From NCBI GenBank assembly GCA_947652735.1, contig CANTEG010000003.1, positions 62,001-126,000 on the forward strand: 64,000 nucleotides of DNA, read 5' to 3'. Below the pieces are notes generated by a model. That model was not told the origin of the DNA, did not search any database, and worked only from the letters and a program-made list of their open reading frames with translations. Shown here piece by piece: positions 9,652 through 18,719 of the stretch. This DNA comes from an uncultured Lachnospiraceae bacterium. GTDB taxonomy: Bacteria > Bacillota > Clostridia > Lachnospirales > Lachnospiraceae. The translations under genes and the position numbers were made by a program. How positions within the stretch are numbered: position 1 is the first letter of the stretch; the number at the start of each line of letters is the position of its first letter.

Positions 9652-10515
9652 ATGTTAGTTTCAGCTACAGAGATGTTGAAGAAAGCAAAGGAAGGTAAGT
9701 ACGCTGTAGGTCAGTTTAATATAAACAACCTTGAGTGGACAAAGTCAATCCTTTTAACTGCACAGGAGCTTAACTCACCAGTTATTCTCGGTGTATCTGA
9801 GGGCGCAGGAAAGTATATGACAGGTTTTAAGACAGTCGCAGCAATGGTTAAGGCTATGGATGAGGAGCTTGGAATTACGGTTCCTGTAGCACTTCATTTG
9901 GATCACGGCAGCTACGAAGGATGCTACAAGTGTATTAAGGCAGGCTTTACTTCAATCATGTTCGATGGTTCTCATTATCCTATCGAGGAGAACATTGCTA
10001 AGACAAGCGAGCTTGTTAATGTGGCTCACAATCTTGGACTTTCTATCGAGGCTGAGGTTGGTTCCATCGGTGGAGAAGAAGATGGAGTTGTAGGTGCAGG
10101 TGAGTGTGCAGATCCTGATGAGTGTAAGGCAATTGCTGATTTAGGTGTAGATATGCTTGCAGCAGGTATCGGAAATATTCATGGTAAGTACCCTGACAAC
10201 TGGGCAGGACTTAGCTTTGAGACACTTGCAGCAGTGCAGGAGAAGACAGGTATTATGCCGCTTGTACTTCATGGTGGTACAGGAATTCCTGAGGATATGA
10301 TAAAGAAGGCTATTTCACTTGGCGTATCAAAAATTAATGTAAATACTGAGTGCCAGCTTTCATTCCAGGAAGCAACAAGAAAGTATATTGAAGAGGGCAA
10401 GGATCAGCAGGGTAAAGGCTTTGATCCACGTAAGCTTCTTGCTCCGGGTGCAGATGCAATAAAGGCAACTGTAAAAGAGAAGATGGAGCTTTTTGGTTCT
10501 GTAGGTAAGGCATGA
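9652..10515 (+). CDS. fba: Class II fructose-1,6-bisphosphate aldolase
   Basis: Zinc-dependent aldolase that splits fructose-1,6-bisphosphate into glyceraldehyde-3-phosphate and dihydroxyacetone phosphate in glycolysis, and runs the reverse in gluconeogenesis. The protein has 287 residues, the usual size of the short Bacillus-type class IIB enzyme. Recognisable are the catalytic Asp/metal His segment ALHLDHGSYEGC, the SIMFDGSHYPIEEN strand, AEVGSIGGEEDG, the metal His in LVLHGGTGIP, and the phosphate-binding SKINVNTE. The frame is open to 9571, but ACGGAGGAATTGCAAA places the start at 9652, giving the normal N-terminus MLVSATEMLKKA. The final ATGA is shared with the downstream tetR start. Confidence 0.96.
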   Translation: MLVSATEMLKKAKEGKYAVGQFNINNLEWTKSILLTAQELNSPVILGVSEGAGKYMTGFKTVAAMVKAMDEELGITVPVALHLDHGSYEGCYKCIKAGFTSIMFDGSHYPIEENIAKTSELVNVAHNLGLSIEAEVGSIGGEEDGVVGAGECADPDECKAIADLGVDMLAAGIGNIHGKYPDNWAGLSFETLAAVQEKTGIMPLVLHGGTGIPEDMIKKAISLGVSKINVNTECQLSFQEATRKYIEEGKDQQGKGFDPRKLLAPGADAIKATVKEKMELFGSVGKA

Positions 10516-11075
10516 ATAAATCCGTAACCGAAAAGGTAATCGCTGAGACATTTATGAGGATGCTGAACGAGCAACCGCTGGAAAAAATATCGGTCAAAGA
10601 CATCGTGGAAGAATGCGGCATAAGCCGTAATACATTTTATTATCACTATCAGGATATATATGCGTTGCTTGAGGACATATTTGAAACACAGGTACAGCAT
10701 ATATGTTTGGAGCATAAGCCACGTGATTCATGGCAGGAGGCTCTCATTCAGGCGACAGAGTTTGCAATGAAAAATAAAAGAGCCATATACCATATATACA
10801 ATTCAGTGAATCGTGAGCAGCTTGAACGATATCTTTTCAATGTGACGCAGGAGATTATGATGGATTTTGTGAGAGGTCAGGCAGAGGGGCTTGATGTATC
10901 AGAAAAAAACATTACATATATCTCATTGTTTTACAAGCATGCGGTAGTAGGTCTTATCCTCGAATGGCTTCAGAGAGGCATGAAAGATAATGCAGAGGAA
11001 GTAATACTTGACCTTAGCAAAATTTTTGATGGAAATGTAAAGCTTACTCTTGAAAGGATAAGCAAAGCACAATAA
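10512..11075 (+). CDS. TetR/AcrR-family transcriptional regulator
   Basis: A 187-residue repressor-type protein. The N-terminal helix-turn-helix is typical of the family: ISVKDIVEECGISRNTFYYHY (two pieces, residues about 25-45), followed by YALLEDIFE. The C-terminal ligand domain resembles the DhaS/TetR_C group. Its ATG overlaps the aldolase stop (ATGA), implying translational coupling, and no separate ribosome site is obvious. A strong terminator follows and then an MMPL exporter, so the likely target is the exporter promoter, where a dyad is present, or its own operon. Family is sure; target and ligand are inferred. Confidence 0.93.
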   Translation: MNKSVTEKVIAETFMRMLNEQPLEKISVKDIVEECGISRNTFYYHYQDIYALLEDIFETQVQHICLEHKPRDSWQEALIQATEFAMKNKRAIYHIYNSVNREQLERYLFNVTQEIMMDFVRGQAEGLDVSEKNITYISLFYKHAVVGLILEWLQRGMKDNAEEVILDLSKIFDGNVKLTLERISKAQ

Positions 11076-11092
11076 TTTTTTAGGACATTTTT

Positions 11093-11130
11093 AAAGGTGT
11101 GTACAAATTTTGTACACACCTTTATTTTTG
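11093..11130 (+). terminator. Rho-independent terminator after tetR
   Basis: AAAGGTGTGTACAAA at 11093-11107 pairs with TTTGTACACACCTTT, which ends at 11123, and is followed by ATTTTTG. This is a stable stem with a T-run 17 bp after the tetR stop. Confidence 0.9.
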
Positions 11131-11175
11131 TCAATGGTTTTTTAAACGAAAGTATAATATATTTCCATTGAAATA
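11128..11175 (+). promoter_or_regulatory. Promoter with dyad, probable operator, for the MMPL gene
   Basis: TTGTCA (11128-11133) and TATAAT (11153-11158) are 19 bp apart. Directly after the -10 is the dyad TATTTC-CATT-GAAATA (11160-11175), where a repressor would block initiation. The adjacent TetR protein is the natural candidate. The -35 and spacing are only fair. Confidence 0.5.
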
Positions 11176-11200
11176 AGGAAAAAGAAAAGAGGTAGTAGCT

Positions 11201-13285
11201 ATGAGTAAATTTGGAAAAGCAATCGTAAAATGCAAAGTTCCTATTTTAATCATTGCAGTTGCACTCCTGGTACCATCTCTTTTCGGGATGATAAATACAC
11301 GTATTAACTATGATATGCTGGATTATCTTCCGGGAGATATTGATACTGTTCAGGGGCAAGATATTCTTCTTGATGATTTTGGTAAAGGTGCTTTTTCCAT
11401 TGTTGTGATTGAGGGCATGACCCCGAAGGAAATTACGGAGGTGAAAACAAAGGTTGAGGATATCAACCATGTTGAGACAGTTATATGGTATGACTCACTT
11501 GCAGATGTGTCCGTCCCGATGGAACTTCTTCCAAGTAAGTATTATGAGGTTTTTAATAAGGACGATGCGACGTTGATGGCAATATTTTTTGATACATCAA
11601 CAAGTGCGGATGAAACGATGGATGCTATACGTGAAATAAGAAAGCTGATGGGCAAACAGTGCTTTGTAACAGGTATGTCAGCAATGGTAACGGACCTTAA
11701 GGACTTATGTGAGACGGAAGAACCGATTTACGTTGCCCTCGCAGTTATCTGTGCCACAGTTGTTATGATGCTGTTTATGGATTCATTTTTGATACCATTT
11801 ATATTCCTTATCAGTATAGGAATGGCAATATTAACGAATTTGGGAAGTAATCTGTTTTTTGGAGAAATATCCTATATAACGAAAGCACTTTCTGCGGTGT
11901 TGCAGCTTGGTGTAACAATGGATTATTCAATATTCTTGTGGCATAGCTATACGGAGGAAAAAGCAGCCTTGGGTAATGACAAGGAAGCAGCCATGGCAAC
12001 TGCAATCGGCAAAACTCTTTCCTCTGTTGTCGGAAGCTCGATAACTACTGTTGCAGGTTTCCTGGCACTTTGCTTTATGAGCTTTACGCTCGGCAAGGAT
12101 TTAGGAATCGTTATGGCAAAGGGCGTTGTATTCGGAGTAATCGGATGCGTAACTACACTTCCTTCCATGATACTTATATTTGATAAGGCGATTGAGAAGA
12201 CAAGACATAAACCACTAATTCCGAATATGGATAAATTTGCGGGAGTGGTTGTTAAACTGGCACCTGTGTTTATTATATTGTTCATGGCTATTGTAGGCCC
12301 TGCACTTTACGGTTATCAAAAGGCAGGGGTTTACTACGACCTTTCCGAATCGCTCCCTGAAGATATGGATTTTGTTATAGCCAACACGAAGCTTCAGGAT
12401 GAGTTTGACATGGGGAGCACACATATGCTTTTAGTGGACGCGTCAACACCACAAAAACAAATGAAAGAACTGATAAATGAAATAGATGAGGTGGAAGGTG
12501 TGAAAGCAGTTTTAGGCTTGGAGTCGGTTGTAGGCTCAACAGTGCCTGAGGATATGCTTCCTGAATCGGTACTTTCGGTACTAAAAAGCGATAATTATGA
12601 GCTTTTAATGATAAGCTCAAAATACAAGGTGGCAACGGATGATGTAAATGTTCAAATTGACGCAATTAATGAAATCGTAAAAAAATATGATGCAGAGGGA
12701 ATGCTCATTGGAGAAGCACCTTGTACAAAGGACTTGATTGAGATAACTGACCATGACTTTATGGTTGTAAGCTGGCTTTCAATTGCTGCCATATTTATCA
12801 TTATATTGTTTGTGTTTAAGAGTGTGTCTCTTCCAGTGCTGCTAGTGTCGGTAATAGAATTTGCAATATTCATCAATTTGGGATTGCCGTATTATACCCA
12901 CACAACACTGCCGTTTGTGGCACCGATATGTATCAGTACGATTCAGCTTGGAGCAACAGTAGATTACGCTATACTGATGACAACAAGATATAAGCGTGAG
13001 AGACTCACAGGCTTAGCGAAAAAGGAGGCGGCAAAAAATGCCCTCTCAGCCTCAATACCATCCATAGTAGTCAGTGCTTTTGGATTTTTCGCAGCAACCT
13101 GCGGAGTTGGTATATATTCTGAGGTTGATATGATAAGCTCCATGTGTCTGCTTATGGCAAGAGGCTCCATGGTCAGCATGGTATCAGTAATATTGATACT
13201 GCCATCGCTGCTTGTACTGTTTGACAAACTTATTTGTGTAACAAGCATAGGTTTTAAGCCGCATCATGGAGAAACGGTTGTGTAA
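11201..13285 (+). CDS. MMPL/RND-family exporter
   Basis: Multi-spanning membrane transporter of the MMPL (RND, HAE3-like) class, 694 residues. There are two repeats, each with one helix, an extracytoplasmic loop of about 130-150 residues, and a block of five helices. The first helix is at about residues 12-30. Helix blocks lie at about 175-345 and 510-680. The conserved VTMDYSIFLW (about 238) and ATVDYAILMT (about 585) occupy the proton-relay region of the family. The ribosome site is AAGAGGTAGTAGCT. The next gene encodes an exported protein of L-x-x-G heptads, a pairing common in Firmicutes. The function is probably export of lipids or amphiphilic compounds; the substrate is unknown. Confidence 0.92.
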   Translation: MSKFGKAIVKCKVPILIIAVALLVPSLFGMINTRINYDMLDYLPGDIDTVQGQDILLDDFGKGAFSIVVIEGMTPKEITEVKTKVEDINHVETVIWYDSLADVSVPMELLPSKYYEVFNKDDATLMAIFFDTSTSADETMDAIREIRKLMGKQCFVTGMSAMVTDLKDLCETEEPIYVALAVICATVVMMLFMDSFLIPFIFLISIGMAILTNLGSNLFFGEISYITKALSAVLQLGVTMDYSIFLWHSYTEEKAALGNDKEAAMATAIGKTLSSVVGSSITTVAGFLALCFMSFTLGKDLGIVMAKGVVFGVIGCVTTLPSMILIFDKAIEKTRHKPLIPNMDKFAGVVVKLAPVFIILFMAIVGPALYGYQKAGVYYDLSESLPEDMDFVIANTKLQDEFDMGSTHMLLVDASTPQKQMKELINEIDEVEGVKAVLGLESVVGSTVPEDMLPESVLSVLKSDNYELLMISSKYKVATDDVNVQIDAINEIVKKYDAEGMLIGEAPCTKDLIEITDHDFMVVSWLSIAAIFIIILFVFKSVSLPVLLVSVIEFAIFINLGLPYYTHTTLPFVAPICISTIQLGATVDYAILMTTRYKRERLTGLAKKEAAKNALSASIPSIVVSAFGFFAATCGVGIYSEVDMISSMCLLMARGSMVSMVSVILILPSLLVLFDKLICVTSIGFKPHHGETVV

Positions 13286-13379
13286 AATAATCAATGGAAG
13301 CTTTTGATGTAGCGTCAGCATAGGTGCATTTTTATAGAGATTGCCCTAAATGTGCTGACTTAGAAAAGGAGGAATTGTA

Positions 13380-15623
13380 ATGAAAGATAGAAATATGATG
13401 AAAGTAACATCATTGGCTGTAACAGCCGCATTAATTACAGGCAGTGTAGGTGCAATGGCTTATGCAGCAGGTGCAAACAGTGCAAAACCGACGACAAGCA
13501 CCGCAGCGGAAGCACCGGTTATAGCAGATAATGAAACCGTTGCAAGCGATGCAGATGCTGTTTCATCTATTATTGATGAGCAGTTCATTGATAAGGAGGA
13601 AACCGTATATGTCCTTGCAAGTGCAGACGGCACGGTAAATAAAGTGATTGTAAGCGACTGGCTGAAAAATCCAAACAAAAGCCAGACTATTACCGATGCA
13701 TCAGAGCTTGATAATATTGAAAATGTGAAGGGTGACGAAAGCTATACGATGAATCCTGACAACATGAAGATTTGGGATGCACAGGGAAATGATATCTATT
13801 ATCAGGGAACAAGCAATAAGGCACTTCCTGTTGACGTATCTATTAGCTATGAACTGGACGGAAAAGCAATATCAGCAGAAAATCTTGCAGGAAAAAGTGG
13901 AAAGCTTAAAATGAGGTTCGACTACAAAAATAATGAATCACAGGTAGTCGAGATAAACGGAAAGCAGCAGAATATGTATGTACCGTTTGTCATGGTTACA
14001 GGGATGATAGTAGATGATACAAAATTTACAAATATATCAGTCTCAAACGGTAAGGTTATCAATGACGGAGACAGATGTGTGATTATGGGCTTTGCGCTTC
14101 CTGGTATGCAGGAAAATCTGGGCTTAGATGAGTCAAAGCTTGAGCTTCCTGACTATGTTGAGATAACGGCAGACGTTAAGGATTTTTCGCTTACCACAAC
14201 GGTTACTTTGGCGACAAATGATGTGTTTAATACCCTTGATTTAGATGGAATAGATACGGCAGAACAGTTAAAGGATGCTCTGGATACATTGGCTGCATCA
14301 TCCATACAGCTTGTTGACGGTTCATCCGCACTTTATAAGGGACTAGAAACACTGCTTGAAAAGTCAGGAACACTTGTGTCAGGTGTAAATGATTTGTATA
14401 CGGGAGCAGGAACCTTAAGTTCAGGAGCAACGGAGCTGTCAACGGGAGCAACAACACTCCAGACAGGAGCAGCAACACTTGCAACGGGAGCAGCAACACT
14501 TGCAACGGGAACAACAGAGCTTGATACCGGAATTAAGTCATTAAATGCAGGTCTTAAGGAGTTAAATGGAAACAGTAAGGATTTGAGGGATGGTGCAAAA
14601 CAGGTATTTGACTCCCTTCTTGCAATGGCTGACAGTCAGCTTGCAGCAGCGGGCTTAAGCGTACCAAAACTAACAATTGAAAATTACAAGACGACATTAA
14701 ATAGTGTGCTCGGTTCGTTAAACGCAGATACTATTTACAGCATGGCATATAATACCGCACTTTCACAGGTGACTGATGCGGTAAATGCACAGAGACCAAC
14801 TATACATGCTGAAGTGGAAAAGGCAGTCCGCAGAAGCGTTTTGGAAGCTGTTTTGGCACAGGTAATGCCAGGCACAACTGTAGACCAGTATATGGATGCA
14901 CTGGCTGCGGGCGGCGGTCTGATTGAGGATGGTACTATCGCAGCAGTGGATGAGGCGGTGACAGCTCAAATGGCTTCTGAGGATATTCAGGCAACAATAG
15001 AACAAAACACAGAGGCAAAGGTACAGTCCCTGATAGCAGAAAACATGAAGTCATCAGACGTTACAACAAAAATAGAGGCAGCAGTGAATCAGGCACAGTC
15101 AGGCGCAGGAAGCATACAGGCACTTATAACCCAGCTTGACAGCTACAAAACATTTTATGACGGTGTAGTAGCTTATACATCAGGCGTTGATACTGCTTAC
15201 AGTGGAAGCAAGAAGCTTGTAAAAGGATCTAAGCAGGTAAAGGATGGAGCCGCATCCCTTTCCAGCGGAGCAACAACGCTTTCCGGTGGGGCAACAACAT
15301 TGTCAAGCGGGGCAACAACACTTCAGACAGGTGCAAGCACGCTGTACAATGGTATTGGAACACTGAAAGAGGGAACCTCAACCCTCATATCAGGAGAGAC
15401 GGAGCTGTTTGCAGGTTCATCAAAGCTTGCCGATGGAATGAGTGAGTTTAATGAGAAGGGTATCAAGAAGCTTGTGGAGGCAGTTGACGGCAACATGGAT
15501 GTTCTTGTTGAACGGATAAAGGCAATGGTTGATGTATCAAAAGCGTACCAGTCATTTGGCGGAAAGGCGGACGGTGCAATCGGCACCGTGAAATTTATCT
15601 ACAGGACTGACTCAATAGAGTAA
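13380..15623 (+). CDS. Secreted L-x-x-G heptad-repeat protein
   Basis: A 747-residue exported protein with a signal peptide (about 1-28, ending TGSVGAMAYAAG). After an N-terminal region of about 280 residues come two arrays of the heptad x-x-x-L-x-x-G: residues about 320-400 (units such as LSSGATE, LQTGAAT, LATGAAT) and about 600-685. A 200-residue insert lies between them. Similar arrays occur in YhgE/Pip and in MMPL-linked proteins. No C-terminal membrane helix is evident, unlike YhgE. It follows the MMPL gene by 94 bp with a good ribosome site (AAAAGGAGGAATTG), so the two are likely co-expressed partners. The DNA itself is repetitive, for example 21-nt copies at 14471-14512. Molecular role unknown. 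Confidence 0.88.
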   Translation: MKDRNMMKVTSLAVTAALITGSVGAMAYAAGANSAKPTTSTAAEAPVIADNETVASDADAVSSIIDEQFIDKEETVYVLASADGTVNKVIVSDWLKNPNKSQTITDASELDNIENVKGDESYTMNPDNMKIWDAQGNDIYYQGTSNKALPVDVSISYELDGKAISAENLAGKSGKLKMRFDYKNNESQVVEINGKQQNMYVPFVMVTGMIVDDTKFTNISVSNGKVINDGDRCVIMGFALPGMQENLGLDESKLELPDYVEITADVKDFSLTTTVTLATNDVFNTLDLDGIDTAEQLKDALDTLAASSIQLVDGSSALYKGLETLLEKSGTLVSGVNDLYTGAGTLSSGATELSTGATTLQTGAATLATGAATLATGTTELDTGIKSLNAGLKELNGNSKDLRDGAKQVFDSLLAMADSQLAAAGLSVPKLTIENYKTTLNSVLGSLNADTIYSMAYNTALSQVTDAVNAQRPTIHAEVEKAVRRSVLEAVLAQVMPGTTVDQYMDALAAGGGLIEDGTIAAVDEAVTAQMASEDIQATIEQNTEAKVQSLIAENMKSSDVTTKIEAAVNQAQSGAGSIQALITQLDSYKTFYDGVVAYTSGVDTAYSGSKKLVKGSKQVKDGAASLSSGATTLSGGATTLSSGATTLQTGASTLYNGIGTLKEGTSTLISGETELFAGSSKLADGMSEFNEKGIKKLVEAVDGNMDVLVERIKAMVDVSKAYQSFGGKADGAIGTVKFIYRTDSIE

Positions 15624-15709
15624 TGGATAATGTCGCAAAAACAATATGGAAATGGTAAAAAAAATATGCTATAATTCCCTAAAGTATACTCAAGCAGGAG
15701 GGTATGTGT

Positions 15710-16135
15710 ATGTCTCAGGAAGGAACTTTGATTTTTGGGTTTGTGGTCGGTATTCTTTTTATAGCAGTAGGAATTTTTGGAATTTCAAAAAAAATAAAAT
15801 ATGCAAAAAGAATTCAGACCATGCATGAGCTTAGCGGTGTAATTGTAGATTTTAAAGTGGGACAGACGCGGGATGAACATGATTATATGCGTGATGTATT
15901 CAGCCCCATTTATGAATATGAGTGGAACGGAATAAAAAAGCGGCTGAACAGCAAGGTTTGTGTACAGAGGGAGCCGAGTATAGGCAAAACAGTGCATATT
16001 TTGCTAGACCCTATGACAGGAGAGGCAATCTGCATGGAGGACGAACGAAAGTCTCAGGGCTTTCTGGTAATATTTGGCATCATAGGTGTAGCTGTTGTCA
16101 TTTTAATGATACTTTTAAAAATGGGAATTATATAA
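15710..16135 (+). CDS. DUF3592 membrane protein
   Basis: A 141-residue protein with a helix at each end (about 7-25 and 116-138) and an extracytoplasmic or cytosolic beta-rich middle. The middle has the DUF3592 layout: SPIYEYEWNG, then a hydrophilic strand, then IGKTVHILLDP near residue 98. The ATG at 15704 lies one base from AGGAGGG, so the second ATG at 15710, seven bases away, is chosen. A TATAAT at 15670-15675 may be its own -10. The function of the family is unknown. Confidence 0.75.
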   Translation: MSQEGTLIFGFVVGILFIAVGIFGISKKIKYAKRIQTMHELSGVIVDFKVGQTRDEHDYMRDVFSPIYEYEWNGIKKRLNSKVCVQREPSIGKTVHILLDPMTGEAICMEDERKSQGFLVIFGIIGVAVVILMILLKMGII

Positions 16136-16177
16136 TCCGCAGATATACAATAAAACATTGGAAGACATCGGTACTTA

Positions 16178-16230
16178 AATTGCCGGTTTGAGTTATCCTT
16201 ACATAGGATTTCTTGAACCGGCAGTTTTTT
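16178..16230 (+). terminator. Rho-independent terminator
   Basis: TGCCGGTT (16181-16188) pairs with AACCGGCA (16216-16223), with an inner stem ATCCT/AGGAT, followed by GTTTTTTATTTT. It ends the 11201-16135 transcription unit. Confidence 0.85.
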
Positions 16231-16231
16231 A

Positions 16232-16346
16232 TTTTATAGGAAAGTCCTCTGTACTTTCCTATAAGGCAGGATTAAAAATCCTGCTATAAGGTGCCATAAA
16301 AGTTGTGGCGGCATAAAGAGTGCCAAAAGCACTTTGTTCTTGCTTT
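16232..16346. repeat. Three-hairpin intergenic repeat, copy 1
   Basis: This region matches the reverse complement of 59064-59190 over about 110 bases with few differences. It consists of three successive hairpins: AGGAAAGT/ACTTTCCT (about 16238-16260), GCAGGATT/AATCCTGC (about 16266-16284) and AGTGC/GCACT (about 16319-16332). There is no reading frame. With the terminator before it and AT-rich promoter-like sequence after it, it fills the 323-bp gap before the jet genes. Confidence 0.85.
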
Positions 16347-16401
16347 ATTCGACAAAATATATTAAAATTTAATTAATTGTGCACAATATTTTGTGGCTGG
16401 A

Positions 16402-16429
16402 TTGTGACAAATGTAACGAAATATAAAAT
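16402..16429 (+). promoter_or_regulatory. Possible promoter of the jet operon
   Basis: TTGTGA (16402-16407) and TAAAAT (16424-16429) with a 16-bp spacer lie 30 bp before the first jet gene. Both are near-consensus only. Confidence 0.4.
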
Positions 16430-16458
16430 AACAGGAAAGATATTGGTAGAAAATTATT

Positions 16459-18003
16459 ATGGCACTTAAGCACGTGATGATAAACGATATAATTTCTGAA
16501 CACAGTGAGCGTATGCAAAACATTAAAAAGTATTACCCGTTCTTTGTGCTCAGTGAGACGACGTTTTCCCAGTACAAGGAGGGAAAGTACAGTTTCCTTG
16601 ATATGGGCTATATCACTATGGCATCACTGCGCTTTTTCATTAACGAAAACAATTTTCACGAAAAGGATATCACCTATGAAGAATACGAGAGCTTTCTGCT
16701 TGAGCTTCTAAAGAGGGACTTCGGTGTGGACGAGGAACCTGAGGAAGAAAAGCAGCTTGCTCTTTACATTTTTGATAAACTGAAAAATGATGGACGGGCA
16801 TTTGAATTTAAGTTTTATGACCCTGAGGCAAGGACAAGTAAAATTGCAAGAGTAAAGCTGATTGACAGCAAGGTTGGAAACAGTACGGTATATTATTATA
16901 TAACTGCCGAGGGTATCGAGTTTTATCTTGATACAAAGGAGATAAAGGACGAAAGCAAAATAAATGTGTCGCAGCTTCTGCTTGAAAAAATGATTAGCTC
17001 CAGCAACTTCAAGGGTGGTATAGATGTTGTCAAGCGGATAAACAGTCAGGTAATACAGCTTTCTTTGGAAAAGGAACGTGTGCTCAAGCTTTTGGGAATC
17101 GATGTATTTGAGGGCAACAAGGCATATGAACAGTATATGGAGACAACCGCAAAATGGTTTAGCGATGAGCAAAAGTTATTTGCCAAGAATAAGGCGTTGG
17201 TTGACAAGGTAATTGAGCGGGCAGCCTATGAGAGCGGTGAGGGAGGAACCTCAAAGTCGCTTGAGGATATCAATAAGCTTGAGACGGAGCTGAAGAAAAC
17301 AATATACAATCACAGTATGCTGATTTCCGAGACGATGGAGCTGACAAAACTGGCGGATTCTATCATTAGCAAGGCAAAGCTTACAAAGCTGAGACCGGTA
17401 TTTGATTTCAGACAGATGCTTCTTGAGATGATGAATAAAGATATGCCGGGTGGAATGGAGCATGTGATTGTGCCGTTTTTAACACCGAAGCTTAACAAGT
17501 CATTTTCCATCAGGAGTATAGACAACATGCTTTCCCTGAAGAGTGACGATAAGGATAAGGGTGAAAAGGTTGAAAAAAATGTTTTGGATGCTTCCTTTGA
17601 ATATGAGGATGAAATATTAGATAAAAAGATATCGAGAAACTTTTATATGCTGTTTATAGAGCTTCTTGACCAGATAAAAAAATGGAACGAGCTGGGGCTT
17701 AAGGAATTTAACGGAATCTTGGAAATTAAGTTTGGCAATGAGGTATATTTAAACAGGGATTACTACTCATTTTTAACGCATTTGGCAGGAAAAACTGAGT
17801 ACAACATAAACAAGATGATTGAAAAGCAGGACACGCTTCTTGAGGAAATGGTAGTTGCCAATATGACGGATGAGGATATCACACGGTTTGGTGATATGAG
17901 CTTTTCCATCAGCATGAACGGTGAGAGTATTATAGAATTAAAGTCGGGCGAGGATGACGCTGCTTACGTTACGGATATGAAATTTGAAAGGGGGAACGGG
18001 TAA
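16459..18003 (+). CDS. jetA: Wadjet JetA / MksF-like kleisin (DUF5716 type)
   Basis: First gene of a three-gene SMC-like condensin locus, 514 residues. The N-terminal ~150 residues look like a winged-helix region. YYYITAEGIEFYLDTKEI near residue 138 resembles the MksF/JetA wing. The rest is helical, with an acidic C-terminus. By gene order and size (kleisin, small winged-helix protein, giant SMC ATPase) it is the kleisin subunit bridging JetC heads. The DUF5716/JetA family name is recalled, not searched. The ATG at 16459 lacks a close ribosome site (AGGAAAG is about 20 bases upstream), so the start is less certain. JetB begins 2 bp after the stop. In Wadjet the complex recognises and extrudes circular DNA; without JetD, a chromosome-maintenance role is equally possible. 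Confidence 0.75.
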   Translation: MALKHVMINDIISEHSERMQNIKKYYPFFVLSETTFSQYKEGKYSFLDMGYITMASLRFFINENNFHEKDITYEEYESFLLELLKRDFGVDEEPEEEKQLALYIFDKLKNDGRAFEFKFYDPEARTSKIARVKLIDSKVGNSTVYYYITAEGIEFYLDTKEIKDESKINVSQLLLEKMISSSNFKGGIDVVKRINSQVIQLSLEKERVLKLLGIDVFEGNKAYEQYMETTAKWFSDEQKLFAKNKALVDKVIERAAYESGEGGTSKSLEDINKLETELKKTIYNHSMLISETMELTKLADSIISKAKLTKLRPVFDFRQMLLEMMNKDMPGGMEHVIVPFLTPKLNKSFSIRSIDNMLSLKSDDKDKGEKVEKNVLDASFEYEDEILDKKISRNFYMLFIELLDQIKKWNELGLKEFNGILEIKFGNEVYLNRDYYSFLTHLAGKTEYNINKMIEKQDTLLEEMVVANMTDEDITRFGDMSFSISMNGESIIELKSGEDDAAYVTDMKFERGNG

Positions 18004-18005
18004 AC

Positions 18006-18719
18006 ATGGAAGAAAGAAGCTTGGACAAGGCACTGGATATTTATTCAACACTGATAACAGGACAGGAAGTATCCCGTTCCAATCCTGACACAAGAGAGCT
18101 TTACGAGGAGTATTACAGCAATCAGGCGGTATTTGACATCACAAACAGACTGATGAAAAAGCTGAACTTAAACGTATACGAGTACGAGGATTCCATTTAT
18201 ATTACAGCGGGAGACGGAAATAGAATATTTGGCTACACAAATGACGACATGAAGAAAATGCTGGGACTCAGGCTGAATAAGGAGCTTTATATGGCATATT
18301 TCATTATATATAATGCATTGCTGGCCTTTTATCAGGATTCATCCTCCTATCAGGTTAAAGAATATGTGAAACAGGAGGATTTACTGGAACAGGTAACCTC
18401 ATATTTGGCGACCATAACTGCAGATATATCGGTTTATTCTATGGATGAGCTTGCGGAGGACAGCTTTAAGACAATTGCACTGTTGTGGGATGAGCTTCCT
18501 GTCGTAACCTCTGACGACAAAGACAAAAACAGGGCCTCGAGAGCTTCACGGGTGGGATTTATTAAGCTTACCTTTAATTTCCTTGTAGCACAAAAGCTTT
18601 TTGTGGAAGTTGAGGAGCGGTATTATCCGACAAAGAGATTTAAGGCAATTGCAGAAAACTATTTTGAGGAGTATAAGGGCAGAATATACAAGGTGCTTGG
18701 AGGTGAAACGGATGCCTAG
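18006..18719 (+). CDS. jetB: JetB / MksE-like subunit (DUF6063 type)
   Basis: A 237-residue acidic protein, the size and position of the KITE-type winged-helix subunit that binds the kleisin in MksBEF and Wadjet complexes. Residues about 170-225 (ASRVGFIKLTFNFLVAQKLF, then VEERYYPTKRFKAIAENYF) look like a C-terminal winged helix. It starts 2 bp after jetA behind GGGGGAACGGGT, and its last 8 bases overlap the jetC start, so the three are translationally coupled. Assignment is from synteny plus recalled family features; sequence similarity between such subunits is low. Confidence 0.72.
   Translation: MEERSLDKALDIYSTLITGQEVSRSNPDTRELYEEYYSNQAVFDITNRLMKKLNLNVYEYEDSIYITAGDGNRIFGYTNDDMKKMLGLRLNKELYMAYFIIYNALLAFYQDSSSYQVKEYVKQEDLLEQVTSYLATITADISVYSMDELAEDSFKTIALLWDELPVVTSDDKDKNRASRASRVGFIKLTFNFLVAQKLFVEVEERYYPTKRFKAIAENYFEEYKGRIYKVLGGETDA

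Noticed and set aside
13314-13359. GTCAGCA/TGCTGAC inverted repeat before the heptad-repeat gene
   Set aside because: Only 7 bp per arm with a 32-base loop; expected by chance at this length, so not listed as a feature.
16362-16400. AT-rich, A/T-palindromic stretch considered as a replication or attachment site
   Set aside because: No DnaA-box cluster, integrase gene or direct repeat supports it.
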